NCBI GenBank assembly: GCA_040255585.1
Contig: JBDZVI010000007.1
Location: 4,990 to 68,989 of the forward strand
Length of the DNA: 64,000 nt
Source: JAAYYF01 sp040255585
Lineage (GTDB): Bacteria > Deinococcota > Deinococci > Deinococcales > Trueperaceae
Direction of reading: 5' to 3'
Shown: positions 27,864-36,993 of the stretch, piece by piece
How positions within the stretch are numbered: position 1 is the first letter of the stretch
Layout of the letters: every line of letters starts with the position of its first letter
Translations under genes and position numbers: made by a program
The notes under the pieces: generated by a model
The model's input: the letters and a program-made list of their open reading frames with translations, nothing else
The model's database searches: none
Told to the model about the DNA's origin: nothing

Positions 27864-28019
27864 GTTGCGATGGTCCCTTCTGAAGTGAGAAGTTTCACCG
27901 TGTGCGGTGTAGCGGCTGGATGATACCAGATGCCGTCGCGAGCCGGTCAGGCGCTCGTCGGGCCCGCCCTTCACCGATCCCTGATGGTGCGAAGGGGTCC
28001 TGGCTGGTGCGAGTGGGCG

Positions 28020-28089
28020 CTTCTTAGGCGCCCGATGCTTTCGGACGCCTAAGAAGACTCGAGGCGCCTGGAACCTTATTAGGCGCCTA
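28020..28089. repeat. Cluster of AGGCGCC palindromes and an 11-bp hairpin
   Basis: Arms CTTCTTAGGCG and CGCCTAAGAAG (28020-28056) form a perfect hairpin. Two further AGGCGCCT palindromes follow at 28062-28069 and 28081-28088; the last overlaps the stop codon of the NYN gene. Together they sit just downstream of that minus-strand gene and may end its transcript. Confidence 0.6.
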
Positions 28090-28713
28090 GAAGACGATGC
28101 GGCTCCAGTCGAGCTCGTCGAGGTTCTGGAAGAGGTCGACGTGCTCGAGGAGCGTGCCGGCCGACTGGTTCCTGAACATGGCGCATTCGACGTGTTTGCC
28201 GCGGCGCTTGATGGCCTCGACCAGCTCTACGTAATCGCCGTCGCCTGACACGATCAGCGCGGTGTCGTACGCGTCCTCGTACGCGAGCGAGAGGGCCTCG
28301 ACAGCGATGGCGACGTCGATCCCCTTCTCGACCATCGAGCCGTCCGGGCGCCGATGCAGCTTCCCGAACCGGACCGTCACGTAGGGGATGCGCCTGAGCG
28401 AGTCGAAGAACCGCTGCTGGCCCTCGCGCAGCTCCTCGTCGTAGTCCTCGGTGAGGGGCGCGTTGTAGTAGTACGTGCGGAAGAGGGGCCTGTCGCGCAG
28501 CAGCTGGTTGATGAGCTCTGCGAGGTTGACGCGCGTGTTGCGCAGGTTCTCGCGCATCCCGTTGTACAGGTTGCTGCCGTCGATGAAGATGGCCACGCGC
28601 TCGGACGGCACGAACGGGCGCTGCTGCAGCGCCGCCCGCCGTTGGCCCGCCGCCTCGCCCTTCTCCTTCTGATCCTTCTGACGACCGGTCCGGCCGTTGT
28701 TGTCTCGTTCCAT
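28087..28713 (-). CDS. NYN domain (LabA/PIN-like) protein
   Basis: A 208-residue protein with a charged 35-residue N-terminal tail and a NYN domain of the PIN nuclease fold. The acidic residues expected for metal binding are present: Asp45 in AIFIDGSNLYNGMR, Asp133 in KGIDVAIAVEAL, and Asp158/Asp160 in IVSGDGDYVELV. Family members are proposed RNases or RNA-processing factors; the target is unknown. The ATG is not preceded by a good ribosome site (GGAAGGG is 20 nt away), so the start is uncertain. It diverges from luxS. Confidence 0.85.
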   Translation of the reverse strand: MERDNNGRTGRQKDQKEKGEAAGQRRAALQQRPFVPSERVAIFIDGSNLYNGMRENLRNTRVNLAELINQLLRDRPLFRTYYYNAPLTEDYDEELREGQQRFFDSLRRIPYVTVRFGKLHRRPDGSMVEKGIDVAIAVEALSLAYEDAYDTALIVSGDGDYVELVEAIKRRGKHVECAMFRNQSAGTLLEHVDLFQNLDELDWSRIVF

Positions 28714-28811
28714 ACGTGATTGCTCGCTTGACCCTTCCTCGAGGCTCGATCGGCCGCGTGCCGTGGGTAGTCGGGCCGGATGGCCTCTGCCAGTGTAACG
28801 TCTGCCGCGGC

Positions 28812-28817
28812 TATACT
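28812..28817 (+). promoter_or_regulatory. -10 element of a leaderless luxS promoter
   Basis: TATACT ends 6 nt before the luxS ATG, with no room for a ribosome site. No convincing -35 is visible. Confidence 0.55.
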
Positions 28818-28823
28818 CCCTGG

Positions 28824-29318
28824 ATGCCAGACTTGGACGCTCCACGGTTGGAGAGCTTCGAACTCGACCACGACAAGGTGAGGGCACCTTACGTGCGCCT
28901 GGCCGCCCGTTACGTCGGCGAGCGCGGGGACATCGTCACGAAGTTCGACCTGCGCCTCGTCCAGCCCAACGTGGCCGAGGTGCCTACGGCGGCGCTCCAC
29001 ACGATGGAGCACCTGCTCGCTGGCTACCTGCGCGCCGCCCTGCCTGGCGTGACCGTGGTGGACGCCAGCCCCATGGGTTGCCGCACGGGCTTCTACCTCA
29101 CCGTGCTCGGCGAGCCGGCTCAGTCCGCCGTCCGCGACGCCTTCCGCGCGGCCCTGGCCGCCGTCGCGACGCATACCGGCGAGGTACCGGGGTGCACGAG
29201 GCAACGGTGCGGTAACTGGCGCGATCATTCCCTACCGGGCGCGCGCGCCTGGGCGGCCAGCGTGCTCGAGCGCGAGATCGTCGTGCAGTCGACCGTGCCC
29301 ATCGCTGGCGAGGGTTGA
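28824..29318 (+). CDS. luxS: S-ribosylhomocysteine lyase LuxS
   Basis: A 164-residue metalloenzyme that splits S-ribosylhomocysteine into homocysteine and DPD, the autoinducer-2 precursor, within the activated methyl cycle. The iron/zinc ligands are His59 and His63 (HTMEHLLAGYLR) and Cys129 (QRCGNWRDHSL). The catalytic Cys86 sits in MGCRTGFY. The start ESFELDHDKVRAPYVR is typical. The length is slightly above the usual 150-160. No pfs gene is adjacent. Confidence 0.97.
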   Translation: MPDLDAPRLESFELDHDKVRAPYVRLAARYVGERGDIVTKFDLRLVQPNVAEVPTAALHTMEHLLAGYLRAALPGVTVVDASPMGCRTGFYLTVLGEPAQSAVRDAFRAALAAVATHTGEVPGCTRQRCGNWRDHSLPGARAWAASVLEREIVVQSTVPIAGEG

Positions 29319-29430
29319 CCACGCTGGGTCGGGCTTCCGGGCCCCCTGGCGGTCGGTACCGGCGAGCGCTCTAATCCCACGTTCACCCGGTCATCAAGTC
29401 TCTCATGAGAACGCATGCCATCCTTGCGGC

Positions 29431-30108
<678 letters not shown>

Positions 30109-30134
30109 GCGCGCTCTTGGGCGGGTAACGACAA

Positions 30135-31604
30135 GTGAAGCTGCGGCTGCAACTAACGATAGTCTTTGGCGCCTTCATCGCGGCCATCCTGTCCGCGGTG
30201 GCGGTGTCGGTCTACGTGCTCACGGAGCGCTCCCTCAGCGTCGCCATCACCGACAGGGCGGAGCGCGCGCTCGGGGAGCTGACGAGCGGGACCTCGACCA
30301 TCGATCAGGGCCTGCAGAAGCTGCCCAGCGACACCTACTACCAGATCCTCATCATCGGGCTGGCCGGCCGCGTCCCCGAGAGCATCACCAGCTTGCGGAG
30401 CGGCGTCACCTACAAGTCCAACACCAGCCTCATCGGCACGCTCTCCGACGCGGCCGCCCAGACCCTCCTCGCCACCGGCGAGGTCAGGGAGGTGGTCAAC
30501 TCCAAAGGTGAGCGGATCCAGGTGCTCGCGAGGCTCGCTGCCATCACCTTCCCGGCACAGGACAGCACCGTGCAGGCCGCCTTCCTCGTCGGCATCAGGG
30601 CGTCGTTGATGGCGAGGACCCTCGACCAGCTCGCGCGCGACCTCATCGCCACCGTCCTGATCGCCTTCCTCGTGTTCGCTCTGGGCGTGTGGCTCCTCTC
30701 GGAACGCGTCCTGGGGCCGCTCAAGCGCGTCACCGCGGCGGCCTCGAAGGTCTCCGGCTCCGAGCTGGGGCAACGCGTGCCGGTCCCCACCAACCGCGAC
30801 GAGATCCGTGAACTGGGCGTGACCATCAACCACATGCTCGACCGGCTGCAGGAGTCGTTCGAGACGCAGCGGCGCTTCACGGCCGACGCCAGCCACGAGC
30901 TGCGCACGCCCGTCACGGCCATCGGCGGTCACGTTAACTACCTCCTGAGGCGCACCGGGCCGACCCCCGACCAGGTCGAGTCCCTCGAGGTCATCAGGCG
31001 CGAGAGCGAGCGCATGGCGAAGCTGGTCAACGACCTGCTCGAACTCGCCCGCGCCGACGCCGGGTTCACCGTGCACCTCGAGCCGATGAACCTCGTCGAG
31101 GTCGTGGAGGCCGTCAAGCAGGAGGTCGCACCCGTCGCGGGCGGCTCGAAGATCCACGTGCGCAGCTCCACCCCGCTCGCGGAGGTGATGGGCGACTTCA
31201 CCCGCCTCAAGCAGGTCGTACTCAACCTCGTCCAGAACGCGCTCAACGCCGGCGCCAAGAACGTGACGGTGAGCCTGCGCCCCGAGCGCTCCCAGGTGCA
31301 CCTCGAGGTCCTCGACGACGGCGCCGGCATCCCGGCCGAGGCGTTGCCGCACCTCTTCGAGCGCTTCTTCCGCGTTGACGGCGCGCGCTCCACGCGCGGC
31401 AACGGCAGCGGCCTCGGGCTCGCCATCGTCAAGTGGATCGTCCAGCAGCACGGGGGCAGCGTCGACGTCGAGTCGCGCCTCGGCGAGGGCACCGTCTTCA
31501 CCGTCAACCTGCCCGCGCTCGAGGTCAGGAACACCATGGACCTCGCCACCAACGTGCGCGCCACGCTCGTAGAGAACGTCATCGCGCGCGTCAGGCCCCA
31601 GTAG
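30135..31604 (+). CDS. Sensor histidine kinase
   Basis: A 489-residue membrane kinase. Transmembrane helices are at about 7-29 and 170-192, bracketing a sensor domain of about 140 residues. A HAMP domain (LGPLKRVTAAASKVSGSEL) follows, then HisKA with phosphoacceptor His254 in ADASHELRTPVTA. The ATPase has N-box VLNLVQNALNAGAK, G1 LDDGAGIP and G2 GNGSGLGLAIVKWI. It starts at a GTG without a strong ribosome site and forms a two-gene operon with the regulator upstream. Its 3' end lies 5 nt from that of purM, which converges. Confidence 0.95.
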   Translation: MKLRLQLTIVFGAFIAAILSAVAVSVYVLTERSLSVAITDRAERALGELTSGTSTIDQGLQKLPSDTYYQILIIGLAGRVPESITSLRSGVTYKSNTSLIGTLSDAAAQTLLATGEVREVVNSKGERIQVLARLAAITFPAQDSTVQAAFLVGIRASLMARTLDQLARDLIATVLIAFLVFALGVWLLSERVLGPLKRVTAAASKVSGSELGQRVPVPTNRDEIRELGVTINHMLDRLQESFETQRRFTADASHELRTPVTAIGGHVNYLLRRTGPTPDQVESLEVIRRESERMAKLVNDLLELARADAGFTVHLEPMNLVEVVEAVKQEVAPVAGGSKIHVRSSTPLAEVMGDFTRLKQVVLNLVQNALNAGAKNVTVSLRPERSQVHLEVLDDGAGIPAEALPHLFERFFRVDGARSTRGNGSGLGLAIVKWIVQQHGGSVDVESRLGEGTVFTVNLPALEVRNTMDLATNVRATLVENVIARVRPQ

Positions 31605-31609
31605 CCCGC

Positions 31610-32671
31610 TTACTCGAGACGGACCCCGGAGCCGGGGACGACCTCGCCGATCCGGTGCAGCCGTGCCCAAGCTCCGGCGGGCGATAGGGCGACCAGCTCC
31701 CCGACCTCCTTCACGGCGGTCGGGGAGACTACCAGCACGAAGCCGACCCCCATGTTGAAGGCCGAGTACGCGTCGTCCTCGCGGACGTCGCCCAAGGCGA
31801 CCAGGTGCTCGAAGATGGCGGGCACGGGCCAACTGCCCCTGCGCACGACCGCCCCGAGCCCGGTCGGCAGGCTGCGTGGCAGGTTCCCCGGCAGGCCGCC
31901 TCCCGTGATATGCGCCATGGCCTTGACGAGGCCCGCGGCTAGCAGCGGACGCACGGCGGGCAGGAAGCTCCGGTGCTCCGCCATGAGCGCGGCGCCGACG
32001 GTGCGCTCGTCGGCGTCGCCCGGCAGGGGAGATGCGAGCCCGCCCCCCGAGAGAACGAGGTGCCGCGCCAGGCTGAAACCGTTCGTCTGCAGCCCGCCGG
32101 ACTCGAAGGCGAGCAGCACGTCGCCCTCCGCGACGCCGGAGCCGTCGACGATGGCCGCCCGCTCGACGATGCCGACGATGGTCCCCGCGACGTCTAGCTG
32201 GCCGGGTACGTAGACGCCGGGCATCTCGGCCGTCTCGCCCCCGAGCAGGGCCATACCCGCCTCCCGGCACGCTTCCGCCACGCCGGTAACGACTTCCGCC
32301 ACGACGTCGGGTTCGAGACGCGAGGACGCCACGTAATCGAGGAAGAAGAGCGGCTCCGCCCCCTGGACGAGGATGTCGTTGACGCAGTGGTTGACGAGGT
32401 CGCGCCCGATCTGCCGCAACCGGCCGGTGGCCGCCGCTATCACCGTCTTGGTACCGACGCCGTCCGTCGAGGCGACCAGCGTCGGCTCGCGCATGCCTCC
32501 CGGCAAGGCGAACAGCCCGCCGAAGGCGCCGAGTCCGCGTATCACCCCCGGCGTGTACGTGCTCGCCACGGCGGCGCCGATGCGCGCCAGCGCCTCGTCG
32601 GCCGCCCCCAGGTCCACCCCGGCGGCCTTGTACGCCCCGCTCCGATCGTCGGTAAGGTCTCCCGCAGCCAT
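31610..32671 (-). CDS. purM: Phosphoribosylformylglycinamidine cyclo-ligase PurM
   Basis: A 353-residue AIR synthetase, the fifth step of purine synthesis, closing the imidazole ring with ATP. Motifs seen are DRSGAYKAAGVDLGAADEAL, LVASTDGVGTKTVIA, VNHCVNDILVQGAEPLFFLDYVA, LLGGETAEMPGVY and ITGGGLPGNLPR. No other pur gene is nearby. The ATG at 32671 lies 6 nt from a TACGAT -10 element, so the message is probably leaderless. It diverges from priA. Confidence 0.97.
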   Translation of the reverse strand: MAAGDLTDDRSGAYKAAGVDLGAADEALARIGAAVASTYTPGVIRGLGAFGGLFALPGGMREPTLVASTDGVGTKTVIAAATGRLRQIGRDLVNHCVNDILVQGAEPLFFLDYVASSRLEPDVVAEVVTGVAEACREAGMALLGGETAEMPGVYVPGQLDVAGTIVGIVERAAIVDGSGVAEGDVLLAFESGGLQTNGFSLARHLVLSGGGLASPLPGDADERTVGAALMAEHRSFLPAVRPLLAAGLVKAMAHITGGGLPGNLPRSLPTGLGAVVRRGSWPVPAIFEHLVALGDVREDDAYSAFNMGVGFVLVVSPTAVKEVGELVALSPAGAWARLHRIGEVVPGSGVRLE

Positions 32672-32677
32672 GGGCGC

Positions 32678-32731
32678 ATCGTAACTGCCCGTCGCCCGCC
32701 GCCGTCCGGCGCGGCGGGCGGTGGCTAGACT
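32678..32731. promoter_or_regulatory. Divergent leaderless promoters of purM and priA
   Basis: TACGAT on the minus strand (32678-32683) ends 6 nt before the purM ATG. TAGACT on the plus strand (32726-32731) ends 7 nt before the priA GTG. The two start codons are only 67 nt apart, and no ribosome site precedes either. Confidence 0.55.
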
Positions 32732-32738
32732 TGGGGAA

Positions 32739-35087
32739 GTGCCGTCAGCCATCGACGTCCTCCTCCCCCTGCCGATAGGCCAGTTGACCTACCTGCCGCC
32801 GGTCGCGGGGCGGTCGGCCCAGGACGACGACGCGGTGATGCCCGCCCCCGGCCAGCGCGTGGTGGTGCCATGGCAGGCCGGCGTGCGCATCGGGATAGTG
32901 ATCGACGTCAGGACTGTCGACGCCGGCAGGGGCTTGGAGCTCAGGCATGCCGTCCAGACGCTGGAGTCCCGACCCTGGCTTACGCGGGCCGGCCTGGCCA
33001 CCACCCTGCAGCTGGCGCGGCACTCCGGGGTGCCGGCCGGTCTCGTGCTCGCGACCCTCAACCCACCGGGACTGCAGCAGGAGCTGGATCATCAGGTCCG
33101 CGTCCACGCGGGGGCTGACGACTACTTGAGTGCCATGGCAACGCCGCTCAAGCAGTCCGTGACCTGGCAGGAAGGCTGGAGCGAGTGGCTGCCGGCCGCC
33201 GCCGTGCCTGCCAAGGGCCTGGAGGAGCTGCGTCGGCAGGGCCTGGTCGACGAGCGCGTACTGCCCGTAGTGCCGACCAGGACCGTGCTCGTCCCCGCGC
33301 GCGAACCCGACGACGAGCTGGAGGGCGCCAGGCGCCTGGCCCAGCGCATCGCCCTCGAGCGCCTCTGGGAGGTGGGCGAGGCGCCGAGCGCCGCCGCCCT
33401 GGCGGAGGAGGCCGAAGTGGGGGTCAGCGCCGTGCGGGCGCTCGTCACCAAGGGTTACGCCGAGTACGCCGAAGTACCGGCCGAGGAGCCGCCGCTCCGA
33501 CTACCGGTGCCCGCGGCCACGCCGCTGCCCGCCGTGGGCGCGAGCGTGCCGTCCGGAGACGGTGCGCCGTCAGGGGACGGTGCGCCGTCAGGGGACGGCG
33601 CGGTCGTGGGCGGCACGCGGGCCATGCGGTTGGCCGCCCTCGTGCCGCGCCTCGCCGAGGACCTGCGCGCGGGCACTAGCGTCCTCGTGCTCGCCCCGGA
33701 GACCGCCATGGCGGCCGAGACCGCGGCGCGACTGGCCACCGTCCTGCCGACGAGCCTCCTGACCGGTGAGGCCCCCGACCGAGGGAGACTGCGCCTGTGG
33801 CGCGAGCTGGCAGGCGCCGCCCCCCAGGTGCTGGTCGGCACGTACATCGCGCTCCTCGCCCCCCTCGAAGCGCTCGGCAGGATCGTCGTCCTGGAGGCCG
33901 CCAGCCCGGCGTACAAGCTGCAGTCCGGGTCGCGCACGCTCGTGTCGAAGGCCGCCCGGATGGCCGCCAAGGCGGCCGGCGTCCCACTGACGCTCCTCGA
34001 CCTCGTGGCCGGACCGGACCTCCTCGCGCAGGTACCGCGCGGCTCCCGCGTCGACCTCCCGCTGCCTGCGCTCCGCCTGCACGTCGCCGACCTCAACGAC
34101 AGCGGGAACTGGCCCGTCCACCCCGACCTGACGCGCACGCTGAGGCAGGTCGTGGAGCGGGAGCGCCAGGCGCTCATCCTGGCGCCACGCCGGGGCTACT
34201 CCGGCTCGCTCGGCTGCTCCGAGTGCGGTTGGCAGGCGCCCTGCCCCAACTGCGACCTCACGTTGCGCTACCACCGCGACGAGGCCGTGCTCAGGTGTCA
34301 CCAATGCGGTCACGAGGAGCGCCCGCCGCAACGGTGCCCAGCGTGCGGAGGCACGTCGATCGGCCCGTTGCGGGGTGCAGGAACGCAATGGGTGGCCGAC
34401 CAGCTCCGCAAGAGCCTAGGTGGCTTCCCCGTCTACCGGTACGACAAGGACCACCGTGACGATCCCGGCGCGCTGCTGGCCGGCGCCCCCGGTGTGATCG
34501 TCGGCACCCAGGCGCTCCTGGGCCTGCCGCCCCTACCGGAACTCTCGCTCATCGGCGTCACCCACTTCGACACGCACCTGGCCGCGGCCGACTTCCGGGC
34601 CGAGGAGGAGGCAACGCGCACGCTCCTACGGCTCGCGGAACTGAGCGGCGGACGAAGGCCCCTCATGGTCGTGCAGACGCACTCGCCCGACCACGAGCTG
34701 CTTACCGCCCTGGCCGCCCCTGACGCCGCCGGCGCGATCGAGGTCCTGGTCGGCAAGCAGCTCGCGCGGCGCAAGCGTTTCGGCTACCCGCCCTTCGCGA
34801 GCCTCGCCAAGCTGCAGTTCTCGGCTCCCGACCGCGGCAGCGCTCTCGCCGCGGCGCAGCTCGCGGCCGATACCCTTCTCACCGGCGGCGCCGGACCCGA
34901 CGAGGTGCTCGGCCCGGCGAGCGCGCCGGTGGAGCGCCTCAAGGGGCGCTACCTCTACCAACTCCTCCTGCGCGCCGAGGACGACGTCAGGCTCGAGGAG
35001 CTGCTCGCCCGGACGCCGCAGCGGTACCCGGGCGCGAGGCTGGCCATCGACGTCGACCCGAGCGACGTCGGCGCTTTCCTGGATTGA
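32739..35087 (+). CDS. priA: Primosomal protein PriA, ATPase motifs lost
   Basis: A 782-residue replication-restart protein. The N-terminal DNA-binding part (IDVLLPLPIGQLTYLPP, then PGQRVVVPW) and the C-terminal part (FPVYRYDKDH..., IVGTQALLGLP) are recognisable. The eight-Cys zinc site is intact (CSECGWQAPCPNCD..., CHQCGHEERPPQRCPACGG). The Walker A expected as GxTGSGKT reads GGTRAM, and the DEEH box reads VVLEAASPAYK. It should therefore not unwind DNA with ATP, as reported for Deinococcus PriA and known in Actinobacteria. The repeat PSGDGA x3 stands just before the lost Walker A. A GTG start at 32721 is an alternative. Confidence 0.92.
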   Translation: MPSAIDVLLPLPIGQLTYLPPVAGRSAQDDDAVMPAPGQRVVVPWQAGVRIGIVIDVRTVDAGRGLELRHAVQTLESRPWLTRAGLATTLQLARHSGVPAGLVLATLNPPGLQQELDHQVRVHAGADDYLSAMATPLKQSVTWQEGWSEWLPAAAVPAKGLEELRRQGLVDERVLPVVPTRTVLVPAREPDDELEGARRLAQRIALERLWEVGEAPSAAALAEEAEVGVSAVRALVTKGYAEYAEVPAEEPPLRLPVPAATPLPAVGASVPSGDGAPSGDGAPSGDGAVVGGTRAMRLAALVPRLAEDLRAGTSVLVLAPETAMAAETAARLATVLPTSLLTGEAPDRGRLRLWRELAGAAPQVLVGTYIALLAPLEALGRIVVLEAASPAYKLQSGSRTLVSKAARMAAKAAGVPLTLLDLVAGPDLLAQVPRGSRVDLPLPALRLHVADLNDSGNWPVHPDLTRTLRQVVERERQALILAPRRGYSGSLGCSECGWQAPCPNCDLTLRYHRDEAVLRCHQCGHEERPPQRCPACGGTSIGPLRGAGTQWVADQLRKSLGGFPVYRYDKDHRDDPGALLAGAPGVIVGTQALLGLPPLPELSLIGVTHFDTHLAAADFRAEEEATRTLLRLAELSGGRRPLMVVQTHSPDHELLTALAAPDAAGAIEVLVGKQLARRKRFGYPPFASLAKLQFSAPDRGSALAAAQLAADTLLTGGAGPDEVLGPASAPVERLKGRYLYQLLLRAEDDVRLEELLARTPQRYPGARLAIDVDPSDVGAFLD
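33549..33602. repeat. Three 18-bp tandem repeats inside priA
   Basis: Units CCGTCAGGGGACGGTGCG at 33549-33566, 33567-33584 and 33585-33602, with 1-3 mismatches between them. In frame they encode PSGDGA three times. Confidence 0.85.
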
Positions 35088-35152
35088 GGAGCGACGCCGG
35101 GCGCCAAGCTCTCACTTCCGACGGATAAGATGTCGCCCGGTAGGAGACCGGC

Positions 35153-35596
35153 ATGCTTCGCAACAGGCGCGCTTCCCACGACTACGAACTCCTGGAGACC
35201 TTCGAGGCCGGCATGGAACTGACCGGCAGCGAGGTGAAGTCGCTTCGGCAGGGGGGCGGCTCCATCGCCGAGGCCTACGCGCGCGTCGTCGGCGGCGAGG
35301 TCTTCGTCGAGAACATGACCATCCCGATCTACCAGGAAGCCAGCTACAACAACCACGAGCCGACCAGGCGCAGGCGCCTGCTGCTCAACGCCAAGGAGAT
35401 CGAGGAGATCTCCAAGGGGCTCGAGCGCAGGGGGCTCACGCTCGTCCCGCTCAAGCTCTACTTCAAGGACGGCTGGGCGAAGCTCGAGGTAGCCCTGGCG
35501 CGCGGCAAGAAGCTGCACGACAAACGCGACGACGCGGCGAAGAAGGACGCCAAGCGCGAGATAGACAGGCAACTCGCCAGGTCGGGTCGGAAGTGA
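35153..35596 (+). CDS. smpB: SsrA-binding protein SmpB
   Basis: A 147-residue partner of tmRNA in ribosome rescue. The OB-fold core has NRRASHDYELLETFEAGMELTGSEVKSLRQGGGSIAEAYARV and the NNHEPTRRRRLLL segment. The basic C-terminal tail (GKKLHDKRDDAAKKDAKREIDRQLARSGRK) is the part that enters the mRNA channel. GTAGGAG stands 8 nt before the ATG. No tmRNA gene is visible in this window. It overlaps the amidase by 4 nt (GTGA). Confidence 0.97.
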   Translation: MLRNRRASHDYELLETFEAGMELTGSEVKSLRQGGGSIAEAYARVVGGEVFVENMTIPIYQEASYNNHEPTRRRRLLLNAKEIEEISKGLERRGLTLVPLKLYFKDGWAKLEVALARGKKLHDKRDDAAKKDAKREIDRQLARSGRK

Positions 35597-36993
35597 GCGC
35601 TGTCGGGCCAGGTCGCCTGGCGCGCCCCCTGATCGCCGGCCTGCTCTTCCTGGTCTGCGCGCTCGCGTTCGCCGAGCCGCGCCTGCTCGTCAACGGCCGC
35701 GACATAGCCGCGAACACCACCGAGCTGGTGAGGGGCACGAGCTACGCGCCAGGCGCCGCCCTCGCGCGCGCGCTCGGCGCCGAGCTTACGAACGACTTGG
35801 GGCGCGGCATCGCCTCGCTTCAGGTGGGCGGCCGCGTCATGCAGCTCTCGCTGGTGGGCGAGCCGCCGACCGGCGACGCCGCGACGCCGGCCGTGTGGCT
35901 CGACGGCCGCGCCGTGGCCGGAGGACCGGCCGTCATGAGGAACGGCGAGGTGTTCCTGCCCGTGAAGGCCGTGGCGGAGGCGTTGGGAGCAAGCGTCACC
36001 TACCTGGCCGACGACGACACCGTCATGGTCGTGCAGCCGAGGGCGCGCCTCACGGCCATCCGGGTTCAGGAGCGCGGCGGTGAGCGCGTGGAACTGAGCC
36101 TCAGCGCCCTCGTGCGCTACTCCACCTTCTACAACGAACCGCTGGCCACCCTGCACGTGTACCTGGAGCGGACCGACGTCGAGACGCGCCTGCCGGCGGT
36201 AGAGGGCCAGGCCTTCTCGAGCGCGACGGCCGCCGCGGCGGCGGGGGCGACCGAGGTGAGGATCCAGCTGGAACCCGGCGTGGCCTATCGCGTGTACGCG
36301 GTGCCGGACGGTCGCGGTTTCAGGCTCAACGTGGCGCTGGGGGTCGCCGCCGGGGAGGTCGAATCCGACCGGGTCCGCGTCGTGCTCGACCCGGGCCACG
36401 GGGGCTCGGACCAGGGGATCGTCACGCCCGGGTTCGGCAGCGAGGCCACACTGACCCTCGCCTTCGCCGAGCGTCTCGCAGCCGCGCTCGAGGGCCGAGG
36501 CATGCGCGTCACGCTCACGCGCACCCTCGACGCTCCCGTGGAACAGGCCGAGCGCGAGCGGCTCGGGGTCGGCGCCGACCTCTTCCTCTCCTTCCACGTG
36601 GCGCCCGTGGAACTCGGCGAGTTTCGCGCCTACTACCTTGGCGCGGCCGCCAACGTGACCAGCCTCGACATGGCCGTGAGGGAGAACGCGGCCGCCGCGC
36701 TGCGCGACGACACCACGGACGCGCTCAGGCGCGAGCTCCTGCTCGGCCTCGTGCCCGATCTTGACGTCGGGAGGCGCATCTCCGAGGCGCTCGCTGGCAG
36801 GCTCTTCGCCGTCGGTGGCTACCGGGCGGAGGTCCTCACCAGCGCGCCCCTCCAGGTCCTCGGTGGCGCGGCGGGCCGCGGGGTGCTGCTCGAGTTCTCC
36901 GCCGCCGACCTCGCTTCGGACGGCTTGCCCGATCGGTTCGCCGACGCCATCGAGCAGCTCGCGCGCGAAGGCGGTCTCGGTGCGGCGCGCTGA
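35593..36993 (+). CDS. N-acetylmuramoyl-L-alanine amidase, Amidase_3 type, exported
   Basis: A 466-residue cell-wall hydrolase. It has a signal peptide (RPLIAGLLFLVCALAFA), a copper-amine-oxidase-N-like domain (LLVNGRDIAANTTELVRGTSY... FLPVKAVAEALGASVTY, residues 30-150), a middle beta-rich region resembling AMIN, then Amidase_3. The zinc ligands are likely His in LDPGHGGSDQG (near 270), Glu in GFGSEATLTLAF and His in FLSFHVAP. The catalytic Glu is in VLLEFSAADL. The usual SIHxNA around the second His is FHVAPV here. It cuts the bond between MurNAc and the stem peptide. Confidence 0.9.
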   Translation: MSAVGPGRLARPLIAGLLFLVCALAFAEPRLLVNGRDIAANTTELVRGTSYAPGAALARALGAELTNDLGRGIASLQVGGRVMQLSLVGEPPTGDAATPAVWLDGRAVAGGPAVMRNGEVFLPVKAVAEALGASVTYLADDDTVMVVQPRARLTAIRVQERGGERVELSLSALVRYSTFYNEPLATLHVYLERTDVETRLPAVEGQAFSSATAAAAAGATEVRIQLEPGVAYRVYAVPDGRGFRLNVALGVAAGEVESDRVRVVLDPGHGGSDQGIVTPGFGSEATLTLAFAERLAAALEGRGMRVTLTRTLDAPVEQAERERLGVGADLFLSFHVAPVELGEFRAYYLGAAANVTSLDMAVRENAAAALRDDTTDALRRELLLGLVPDLDVGRRISEALAGRLFAVGGYRAEVLTSAPLQVLGGAAGRGVLLEFSAADLASDGLPDRFADAIEQLAREGGLGAAR

